Positions 55,405 through 64,000 of a DNA stretch of 64,000 nucleotides are shown in pieces. The notes beneath the pieces were generated by a model. The model was not told the DNA's origin. It worked only from the letters and a program-made list of their open reading frames with translations, and ran no database searches. The stretch is from contig CAXKWD010000001.1 of NCBI GenBank assembly GCA_964059195.1, positions 221,348,484-221,412,483 of the forward strand. Reading direction: 5' to 3'. Source of the stretch: Ectobius pallidus. Taxonomy: Eukaryota; Arthropoda; Insecta; Blattodea; Ectobiidae. The position numbers were made by a program, and so were the translations under genes. Position 1 is the stretch's first letter, and each line of letters starts with the position of its first letter.

Positions 55405-56068
55405 TGTACCGTATTGGCCTGAATATAAGACTACCTTGCATATAGGACATCAAAGAATTTTTTAAGGATAGTTAAGAAAAAATAAACAAAAGAGTTTATT
55501 AGTATACATTTTGCTTCACATGAAACGGAATTTTGAAGTTCTTGTCATGACTTCTTCTCTCGCCTTTATTTATGCATCAAGACAGTGAAGATGCTTTCTT
55601 TTCCACATGGTCCGCCATGACTGGTGGTCAAACAAAGCTTTACGCGTAGAGAATAGAGAAGTAACAGTGCAGTACAAGCAGATGCACATATTCGGGAAAA
55701 ATAAAATTCGGTCAAGTTTGGTGAATTTCTGCGTGACTTTAACCATGGGTCGGATGCCCGTCATCGCATGGGGATTCCTGCTGAACAACTGAATTCATTG
55801 CTGAATTGAGAGTGGTGGGGTTGTTGAAAGTGTTACGCTGCATGTGTAAGAATGCGAGATTTCGGCCTGGGTGTTAAAATGCTCGTTATTGTAGCCTACC
55901 ATATTTAATTCTTTTATGATATGTAATGTTAATTATAACTGTTTATTTAAGAATGAAAGTGGCATAATAATTTTATATATCTGCATATATATATATTGTG
56001 ACAAATTTCCTTTCGAAAAATTTGGGTGCAGGCATTATTTGGGGACGGGTGGTATTCGGGTATATACA
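55405..56068. mobile_element. TIR element, reverse member of an inverted pair
   Basis: Starts TACCGTATTGGCCTGAATAT and ends in GGTATTCGGGTATATACAGTA, an imperfect inverse. 55440-55680 is the reverse complement of 54840-55080 of the previous element. No transposase frame is supported. Confidence 0.6.
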
Positions 56069-56084
56069 GTAATACATAAACAAG

Positions 56085-56330
56085 TTACACAACATTTCCT
56101 TCAAAATAACTCCCTTCCGCAGTGACACACTTCTGCCAACGTGTGTAAAGCATCTGGAAACCATTTTTTGAAACCACTCTCAGCGCATTTGCAGTGATAT
56201 CATCATCTTTGGTAATCACACGGCCTTCAGAAAATTGTTTATGCCAGGCATTGACTTGAGTTTTTTCATTGCTGCTTCATCATAAGTGTCTTGAAGCATT
56301 CTTAATGTCTTCGAAGATGGTCCTGTAATA
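56085..56330 (-). pseudogene. Mariner transposase remnant with internal deletion
   Basis: The minus strand begins MLQDTYDEAAMKK, shifts frame to TQVNAWHKQFSEGR (the N-terminal helix-turn-helix of mariner transposases), then passes within a few codons to NGFQMLYTRWQKCVTAEGSY FEG, which is the extreme C-terminus. The catalytic middle is absent. Confidence 0.7.
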
Positions 56331-56559
56331 GAACAGGAAATTTGACATTTGCACATTGTTCTGTACCCCACATTCTGAAATGCGACAAGCAAATATCATA
56401 CAAGCAACAAAAGCCATTTGCCATGCAATAACAGCAATGACTATGGTCATGAAACTCTGACATCATGAATGCTGCCAACACCTGGAATAGAAATAAGCCA
56501 CATGACAGGGGAAAAAAATACATTCCAAGAGCTTTTTGATCCTAGTATATAAATTATTG

Positions 56560-56975
56560 TCGGCTGCGGTGGTCTAGAGGTAGCGTGCTCGCCTCTAAAT
56601 CCGAAGGTCGCGGTATCAAACCCGGTCGCAGTCGATGGGTTTTTCAGGACGTAAAAATCCTGGGCACGGAGTCCTCAGGTGGGGGGGCCCGTGTCGTAGA
56701 TTTACGGCATGTAAAAGAACTCCAAGCCTAAATTAGAGCCTCTGGACAAAATTTCTCGGCCCTTTCACGTCCAAATAATACCCTAGTTTCCGGAGGGGGG
56801 TTAAGGGGCGGTGGGCTTACCACCTGTCACTGTGCCCTCCCTAGGAAAATAAGCATAACAAAATTCACATCGGTAAACAGAAACCTCCACTTGGAGGTCC
56901 TTCACGCCAACATGGGGGCATAGGATTCGAGAGAGATATAAATCATTAATGGGTTGCAGGAAAGGCAGGAAATGT
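56560..56975 (+). mobile_element. tRNA-derived SINE, about 400 bp
   Basis: The head GGCTGCGGTGGTCTAGAGGT, with AGCGTGCTCGCCTCTAAATC after it and a weak B box GGTATCAAACCC, is tRNA-like. GATGGGTTTTTCAGGACGT and a long GC-rich body follow, ending near GGAAAGGCAGGAAATG. It has a run of seven G at about 56685. It lies in intron 4 in sense direction. Confidence 0.75.
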
Positions 56976-57205
56976 TTTACGATTACTAATTTACATACTT
57001 ACTTTACATAAACACAATTAAAATTATTTTAATTTGTTTGTTTTTTTCATTCTATAAGGGCGCCAACAACCCGGTGGCAGTGTTGCAAAGTAATACCAGT
57101 TAAACATACATACATACATAACACACATTAAATAACACAAAAAACAATCTTTGCCCATTCAAAGCTGAAACAAATAAAAATATTTACAAATATACATATT
57201 ACATA

Positions 57206-58203
57206 TCTAATATATAAAGTCGAATGTGTGTTTGTGGGTATGTATGTTTGTTCCTTATACAAATCTACATTTATTTACCAATTTACACGGAATTTTGCAC
57301 ACATACCCAGTTAAGCCCGGAAAGTATAGCGGTCAACATTAAAATTGAAACAAATCAGTCCTTCCCTTGAAAATTATATAATTTCTGCGAATATTCTACT
57401 GAAAAAAATGAAGTGTTGTTCAGTTCACATGGCAAAAGTGAATTGTTTACTGTGATTACATAGGGCCTTGGCAACTATATAGCCTAATGCTGGACTTGAA
57501 CGAATTATGATTCCATGTAATATATTGGCGAAAATAATTACTGAAAAATGAATTACACGAAAATAAAGCACAGTGTGAAGCAGTCACATAACTTTCTCTA
57601 CCCTCGACATAAGAAATATTTTCTCACTTCACATTTTGATGTAGAATAAGAGGTCGTATTGCAGGAACAACTTAAGTGTGTGAGTATGCTATATCAGAAG
57701 TCGGTAAATAGTCAGTTATCCTTAGCTGTAGGCTTTGTATTAGTTGAGATTTATCATAGGCCCTAAGCATGGGATGGAACATTTTGAGTCCTATACTCAC
57801 AGTATATTATGTCCCGGGTTTTAGGGGAGGAAAGTATGAAAGTGATACTGCATTTCTATTTTATTTCAGGCCCGAAACGGTTTAACATGAGAATGAGAAA
57901 TAAAATTTTCCGTCAAGTCAATACAATCTTATGTAATTTATGTTTCTTCTTATTTCAACCCCTCCCAGGCCTTATGAGTAGAAGCAACGGAATGCAGCAT
58001 TCGACATCCTCTACTAACCATAAAAAGCTATATCTAGCGTTTTCTGAGGGAATAGTCTGAGTGCCATATGTTGTTCTTCCTCATTTTGAATTCTACATAC
58101 ATTATTATATCAGGACCTAGAGTTTCAACATCGAAAGTCCTCCATAAGTTAATTTCAAATTACAAAATACAAAGCCCGGGCGATGCCGGGCCTTTTCAGC
58201 TAG
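57206..58203 (+). mobile_element. Helitron-like element, family 2, full-length copy
   Basis: It starts TCTAATATATAAAGTCGAAT after an A, has the GCCCGGGCGATGCCGGGC hairpin near the end, and finishes CTAG before T. At 998 bp it has no Rep/helicase. Its relation to the minus-strand copy at 52114-52985 puts both in the same intron in opposite directions. Confidence 0.8.
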
Positions 58204-58299
58204 TCTAATATAATTTTTAGATCCGTGTTTCTGTGTAATCCAATCTATTAACAAGACAGCATCCAATTGTGAGATTAATTGCCATAGCAACCAGAGCAT

Positions 58300-58460
58300 T
58301 GAATGATTTGGACAAAACTCACTATGCAGGGGTTTTTTTTATTTTTTATTTTTTTATTTATTTATTTATTTATTTATTTTAAAGTCAGGTAACTCAGATC
58401 TGAGGTAATTTTTCTCCAGGCGTTGCACTTTAATCGTGAAATGCACATTGGAACAGGGAT
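58300..58460 (+). repeat. Helitron family 1 fragment
   Basis: ACTCACTATGCAGGGGTTTT, then a T/A-rich insertion (TTTA)n, AACTCAGATCTGAGGT and CCAGGCGTTGCACTTTAATC match the inner part of 5193-5781 and 33579-34195. Confidence 0.6.
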
Positions 58461-59789
58461 TTTAACTTTTTAATTATCAATTGTTTTGTTTATGCATGGT
58501 ATGGGTAAGGTTCATGAGTCTGTGGTACGTTTTAATTGTTTCATTTCGAATCTGTATGTCCATATGTCATCACAAGATTTGTTCTACTTGTTTAATTGTT
58601 TATATTTATTATGTGTAACAATAAAATTTGTCTGCTAAAGCCTTATTTTGTATACTTGTTACATAAATGTTATATTTCGATAAATATATCAGTTAAGTCT
58701 TCTTAAAAATCCTTTTCTAAATCTCGAGATTTCCCTTGAAATATAGAAACTAACAGCCTTACTAATAAAAGCTGCTTATATTTGCGTTGAATGGTTGTTT
58801 GGTTGTTCACCGCGCAAGTTCTATGTAAGCCGTATTACTAATAAACGCAGCATAACTGCCAAGGGTTACATAGGGTTTGAATGTGAAACGTCATCAAACA
58901 TGTCACCCTGGTGATGACGTTACTAGCCTCCGGCTATGAAGGACTGCAGAACGCTAATGTCGCCATCTGTCCGAGCAATGAACAAACAGCCGCGAGGATA
59001 TCTAGTTTCAGTATTTCATTATATTGCTTTCAGAAAGCTGTATCATGGGTAAAAATATGGAAATATATCACGCAAACAAGGAACTTCTTCTTCTTCTTCT
59101 TCCCCTTGTGCCTCACGGCGTCGAGTCTGCCTCGATCCATTTCCTCCATTCTCTTCTGTCCCTCGCCATTCTTCTCAATTCTCCCAATTCTGTCCCCCTT
59201 CTTCTTGCCATCCCCTCGATATTGTCTAGATATGTCGTTCTGGGCCTTCCTCTTCCTCTCCTTCCCTCCTTTCACAAACAAGGAACAAGGTTTATAATTC
59301 CGCAAAATCAGCTCAGAATGTTTCCTAATAAATTACCTTAAGAATGGATGCATAACCTCAGAGTTCAGTCTTAGAAATCTACGAAACGACCAGCTGTTAC
59401 AATTATTTACGTCGAGCTTATACAAGGGGTTCAGGCTGTGTACAGCGTTGCACACATTCAGCCTTATGCAAGGATTATTAGTTCATTTTTCTCTTCAGCT
59501 GTGTATATTCCTGGTATAAGTGTTACACATGGATTATTAGTAAGACAGACTTTGCATTAAAAACAGATTTTGCAAATACAGCAAATTTCATGCTTTCTTC
59601 AAATGTAAAATGACAGTATCTCAGCCTCAGAAATGTTTGAACAAAAAAATTAACTTTATCATTGGTAATAATCAACAATTCGTGGACCTGTCACTCTCGC
59701 AATCCCTAGTAATTGTTATGTGTGGTAGGGGTTTTGCTGTAATGTGTTCCAAATCAATCATATTGATTGGATTCTTGTTGTCTTCTCAG
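58461..59789. other. BTB gene intron 4, 3' part
   Basis: No exon or element with clear ends. A (CTT)n run at 59083-59103 and pyrimidine-rich DNA to about 59270 create open frames on both strands; I do not regard them as genes. Confidence 0.5.
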
Positions 59790-59994
59790 TTACATGTACC
59801 TGGACAAGATAGAGCTGAAGAATGCTGAAGATGCGAGTCAGGTGTACAAGGCAGCCATCAAGTACTGCATGCCCCACTTGTGCGAGATCAGCGCAAGGTT
59901 CATGGTGCGGGACATGAACTTCGACACACTGTGGCCAGTCCTGCAGCTCGTGTCGGAAATCCAGGAACCTGTGCTCCGAGACGAGTGTGCAAAG
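59790..59994 (+). CDS. BTB/POZ-BACK gene, exon 5: end of BTB and start of BACK
   Basis: The acceptor TTGTCTTCTCAG leads into YMYLDKIELKNAEDASQVYKAAI, then KYCMPHLCEISARF: the final BTB helices. MRD-type BACK sequence follows (DTLWPVLQLVSEIQEPVLRDECAK). The donor GTATTT follows at 59995, phase 0. The gene continues past 64000. BTB-BACK proteins often act as Cullin-3 adaptors or as nuclear cofactors. The layout recalls BTBD1/2/3/6 proteins, but the C-terminus (PHR, Kelch or zinc fingers) would decide and is not here. Total so far: 199 codons in frame over five exons. Confidence 0.9.
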
Positions 59995-61078
59995 GTATTT
60001 GTAATATTAGACTTCATTTGGGAATCGCAAGTAGCTTTGAGTTTGTTAATAGATTGTACAGAGAGATTGTGCTGAGAATGCACGTCAGAAGCAAGTCATC
60101 AGCCAGTAAAGGCTCATGTACATAACCCTTCAGTACAACCGCATGGAGATCTGAATTTATTTTGGACATTACATGAGATAGGGTTGCCATATGCCCGGTT
60201 GCCCGGTTTTCCCCCTACATGTCCTCTTTTTTTAGGGTTATAATTTGTGTCCGGGTAGAAATTTTAATTTCGGAAAAATGTCTGGGTTTTCTGAATGGAT
60301 GCCATTATCAGACTATAAATTAATGTCTTTTTTTTTTTTTACATGAGCCAACAGTCCTCGAGCCCAACGAGCCGAGCAGAGCATATTGCTAGTTTAAAAT
60401 AATTAAAAGCATTTCACCTGTAAGGAATTCCATGCCTATGTCTTAAGTAAGAAAACTTTGCTGAATTAGATAAGACCTACAGAGAAATACGCTTGGTCCA
60501 ACGAATGTCAAAGTGCATTAAAAGGGGAAAATCTTGAGGCAACTGTATTTCCACTTGTACTTACAGTTGCATGTACTGAATGTATTGTAACATAGTATTT
60601 TATTCTTTTGTCTTTTGAGTCAACATACCACTACTTGAATATTATAATTAATAATTACTTGTTAAATCAATTCAGTTACATAATTATACATAATTGAAAA
60701 CTTGAATGCTGTTACCAACACATATTTCCTTTGCTCTATGAATAATAAAATCAGGTAAACTGATGTAACAAAGTGCCAGTATGTTTTTGCAGAATATGTT
60801 TTTTTTTTTAAATTGATTTCCAAGTTAAGCTCCAGATTTATTCATTAAGCAGTGCTTACGGAAGAAGAAAGGTCTACCATCTCGGCCACCTGGGTCATTT
60901 TAACGGTCTAGTTGGATAAGCGCATGTCAATTAATATGTTTTTTGTCATAGCTACCTGTATTTTAATTTCCAAGGCCTTATAAGATCACAGTAAAACAAT
61001 AGGCTATGTTGTCAAGATAACTGATTTTCATTTTTTTTTTATAAATTCTTTCGAATATGTATATTACCATAAAATAGG

Positions 61079-62430
61079 CACTAAATTGAGCATTACTCCG
61101 AAACAGGTCAATCGATTTTATCCATTATGAATAGACGTCTTCCCATGGACATTATAAATGTGTATACCAAGTTTCATGAAAATCCGGTAAAGTGTATTTG
61201 AGTTACCGCGTCTTTAAAATATTCACTAAATTGGGTTTTACTCCGGTACCGGTCTACCGATTTGGTCCAATATCAGTAGACGTCTTTCCACTACATTATA
61301 CAGTGAGTCCCACGCAAGAGTTGGCCAATGACACGGGTTTCTGCGTCGCGGCTGGCACAGCTCCAACTCCCGAGCGATCGGGTGAAATATCTACGCAAAT
61401 AATGCCGAGGTCGTTGTAATGATTCAGGTTCTCACATTTACAGTAAAAATTACAATGAAAATAACCACGTACCTCATCACAAGAGATGTTGGAAATGTTC
61501 TCCTCTTGCATCCAGACAATACTGGCACCTTTTAGGAAATTTTCTTTCTCGCGCTTCAGCTTCCGAGACAGAGTTACTTTCTCTTTTGATAGGCCTATGT
61601 GATATTGTCATTAAGTTCTTCTAACAGTATGTAAATATTATTTATGGGGAAACTTGAAAAATAAAGTGTATAGGTCAATATCCAATACATAAGAAGAACT
61701 TAAAGACAATATCACAAGAGAAATTAATTCTATCTTGGAAGCTGAACTTACGCGCGTGAAAGAAAATTCCCTTAAAAAGGTGCCAATGTTGCGCGTATGC
61801 AAGAGGAGAACATTTCCAACATCTCTTGTGATGAGGTACGTGGTTATTTTCATTGTAATTTTTACTGTAAATGTGAGAACCTGAATCATTACAACGACCG
61901 CGGCATTATTTACGTAGATATTTCACCCGATCGATCGGGAGTTGGAGCTGTGCCAGCCGCGATGCAGAAACCCGCGTCATTGGCCAACTCTTGCGTGGGA
62001 CTCACTGTAAATGGGTATACAAAATTTCAGGAAAATCCAATAAAGCATATTTGAGTTATCGCGACTTCTTATATATTAACATAAAAACACTAAATTGGGC
62101 ATTATTCCGGTACTGGCCAACCGATTTGGTCCAATATCAATAAACGTCTTCCCATGGACATTATAAATGCGTATACGAAGTTTCATAAATATCCGATAAA
62201 GCGTATTTGAGTTATTGCGCCTTTAAAGTAGACTCTAAATTGGATTTTACTCCGGTACCGGTCAACAGATTAGGTTCGGCACTAAATTGGGCATTACTCC
62301 GGTACCGGTGAACCGATTTGGTTCAATATCAATAGGGTTCTTCCCATGGACATTATAAATGTGTTTTCCAAGTTTCATGAAAATCCGAAAAAGCGTATTT
62401 GAGTTATGGTGCGTACAGACACACGGACAG
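61079..62430 (+). repeat. Tandem array of about 150-bp units
   Basis: About four diverged units start at CACTAAATTGGGCATTACTC-like sequence (61079, 61226, about 62086, 62281), each with ACTCCGGTACCGGT, CCATGGACATTATAAATG and AAGTTTCATGAAAATCCG. A palindromic MITE splits the second unit at 61301. The array ends in ACAGACACACGGACAGACAT. Confidence 0.8.
61301..62007. mobile_element. Palindromic MITE, copy 2
   Basis: Same family as 47501-48152. The ends CAGTGAGTCCCACGCAAGAG are perfect inverses; TA lies on both sides (61299-61300, 62008-62009). Both arms keep the CTCCAACTCCCGAGCGATCG block missing from the left arm of copy 1. Confidence 0.85.
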
Positions 62431-62579
62431 ACATTTTTTCGTCCACCACACAATCTCATAAAGTACCATACTGGCACTTAATAAGGCTATAAAATAACCT
62501 CATTTATTTATTGTGTTGATAGGTATCGACAATTGTGTCCTCTTTTTTACTCTTGGAAATATGGCAACCCTACATGAGA

Positions 62580-62636
62580 ATATTATAGGAGAAAAATTCC
62601 TCCGGCACTGGTACTTGAACCCAGGACCATAGGAGG
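62580..62636 (-). pseudogene. tRNA-like 3' half, inverted partial copy D
   Basis: The reverse complement reads GGTCCTGGGTTCAAGTACCA, then GTGCCGGAGGAATTTTTCTC: the 3' half and trailer of the tRNA-like unit in opposite direction, ending 30 bp before copy C. The T stem has a mismatch. Confidence 0.7.
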
Positions 62637-62665
62637 AAGATTCCATCTGGCGCTGTGAATTGAAC

Positions 62666-62738
62666 TCCGACTTAGCTCAGTTGGTAGAGTATTGGCACGA
62701 ATAGCCATTGGTCCTGGGTTCAAGTCCCAGTGTCGGAG
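62666..62738 (+). tRNA. tRNA-like gene, copy C
   Basis: Same cloverleaf as copies A and B with changes. The acceptor is TCCGACT/TGTCGGA, where one G-C pair has become A-T on both sides. The D stem is GCTC/GAGT, the anticodon loop ACGAATA still places GAA with C33, and the outer anticodon pair is lost. Likely a pseudogene or a tRNA-derived repeat, but the paired change deserves note. Confidence 0.5.
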
Positions 62739-62817
62739 GAATTTTCTCTATAATATTCTCATGTAATGTCCAACAGAGACAATAATCTGTGGTTCTTGAA
62801 TACTTACATTTATCCAT

Positions 62818-62925
62818 CTTTATTTTATTTTATTTTACCTTTGTAAAACATAATACATACATTCATAACTGATGCCCGAATGAGCAAAAGCTCGTGCTCG
62901 GGCACAGCACAGCATAGCAACAGAA
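62818..62925 (-). mobile_element. LINE 3' UTR end
   Basis: The reverse complement contains GCCCGAGCACGAGCTTTTGC, matching the 3' UTR stem of the 28008-31408 LINE (GCACCCGAGCACGAGC at about 31128). A TTTTA-rich left edge is the inverted tail. Confidence 0.65.
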
Positions 62926-63029
62926 AACAGTGACCAAAAATTCAGGGCAAAGCGACTCTTCATAAAATGCACACACACACAGACAAGGCAAATAGTAAAT
63001 AATATAAATCAAAAGCAAAACATATGAAG

Positions 63030-63463
63030 GGTACAGGGGAAGAAGGCGGAATGTCAGTAAATCAAAGTTTTGCAGGAAACGATTTTTAAAGTTTGCGTAC
63101 TCTAAACGCAGATGTATGAAATCAATTATGAATACATTTTCATTCTACAGTAAGAATAATGTGTTTTGTACACGTGGTGTGAATATCAAGTTCTGAAATT
63201 AACTCAATCATGTAAAAAAATCGTAAAATGCGAAAAAATGTCCAACGGTACAGGGGAAGAAGGCGGAATGTCAATAGATTAAAGCTTTGCAGGATACGAT
63301 TTTTAAAGTTTGAGTACTCTAAACGATGATGTATGAAATCAATTATGAATACATTTTAATTCTGTAGTAACAAAAATGTGTTTTGTACACGTGGTGTGAA
63401 TATCAAGTTCTGAAATTAACTCAAACTTGTAAAAAAATCGTTAAATGCAATGAAATGCACAAA
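63030..63463. repeat. 217-bp tandem duplication
   Basis: Two units start GGTACAGGGGAAGAAGGCGG at 63030 and 63247. They share TTTTGTACACGTGGTGTGAA and differ at scattered sites. Not recognised. Confidence 0.8.
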
Positions 63464-64000
63464 CATTTTGAGGTAGTACTTGAAAAGGTATAGTTATGTT
63501 TTATGTGGTCATCGCCTACATTTTTACATAACTTTTAAGTTATTAAAAATTGCAATTAAACATTAATTACATTATGAGACATTAATTGCCGTACATTAAT
63601 TATTCCTTATGAGGAATTGACTGATGGAACATCTGATCAGTGTGGAACAAAATTTCGTCAAATGGTTTACATCTGCGTACATCTCCTTTGAAAGTGGGAT
63701 AAAATCTAAAACAAAATAAACGCAAAGCAGGTAATGATTAGCTTTATAAAAATTAAAGGAGTAGAAAAGATATTTTCTTAAAATTTTAGGAATTACTGAT
63801 TTTTTGTGCAGTAAAAGGTCGAAAAAAATATATTTCTACACGTAAACAAACATGGGTTGTGTCATTAGTAAAGTGGAAACACTTAGGCGCATAAAATCGA
63901 AGGCAATCATTAATTTTTAATATCATTACTAGGGTCCGATTTTTAGATTTTATAAAAAAAAGTTATCTCTTAGGTTCGCGAGCGACCCCTGGTATTCACA
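63464..64000. other. BTB gene intron 5, unassigned
   Basis: No exon, RNA gene or repeat boundary recognised up to the window edge. Confidence 0.5.

Larger units (their letters stand above)
60179..62571. mobile_element. hAT-like element inserted in a tRNA-unit copy
   Basis: The ends TAGGGTTGCCATATGCCC and (reverse complement) AGGGTTGCCATATTTCCAAG are flanked by ACATGAGA (60171-60178 and 62572-62579), with one terminal base lost or shared. The flanks join into the reverse complement of the DNA that follows the tRNA-like units. Inside are a tandem array and a palindromic MITE; no transposase. Confidence 0.7.

Noticed and set aside
59030..59305. 91-128 codon frames near 59.0-59.3 kb
   Set aside because: Low-complexity pyrimidine-rich DNA with (CTT)n; open on both strands.

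Overview
The window is a stretch of animal nuclear DNA, most likely from an insect with a large repeat-filled genome. It is AT-rich, has GT-AG spliced exons separated by kilobases of transposons, and carries insect-style repeats: hAT, mariner/Tigger, PIF/Harbinger, P-element and Helitron DNA transposons, CR1/Jockey-type LINEs, tRNA-derived SINEs and a Ty3/gypsy LTR element. The octamer TAGGCCTA is scattered through it at least 24 times. A cockroach or termite source is my guess; nothing in the sequence proves the species.

Layout. 1-10.6 kb: no host gene. It holds LINE remnants, Harbinger-like MITEs, a hAT element carrying a LINE RNase H fragment, a Helitron nested in a LINE, and a tandem array of about 191-bp units (6.7-7.8 kb). 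10.6-24.45 kb: one large P-element (THAP9-like) DNA transposon read on the minus strand. Its transposase frame is open end to end but is cut in two by a very young 6.94-kb gypsy-type LTR element (15649-22592). That element has gag, a -1 frameshift site, protease and only the first piece of reverse transcriptase. 24.5-31.4 kb: a Tigger-like MITE, a 33-bp minisatellite, a long hairpin and an almost complete LINE (28008-31408).

31.7-60 kb: the only recognisable host gene, a plus-strand BTB/POZ-BACK gene with five exons (31735-31820, 31946-32004, 38003-38118, 51776-51906, 59790-59994). It runs off the right end. All splice phases agree and give 199 codons so far. Its three long introns are filled with nested transposons; the clearest stack is hAT > Tigger > Harbinger at 42.46-45.97 kb, where the hAT and Harbinger have perfect target-site duplications.

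60-64 kb: a hAT-like element holding a tandem array and a palindromic MITE, a third copy of a tRNA-like repeat, a LINE 3' end and a 217-bp tandem duplication.

Beyond the BTB gene, the coding capacity belongs to mobile elements. The most notable are the nearly intact P/THAP transposase and the truncated gag-pro LTR element inside it, whose two LTRs differ at only two positions that I can see.
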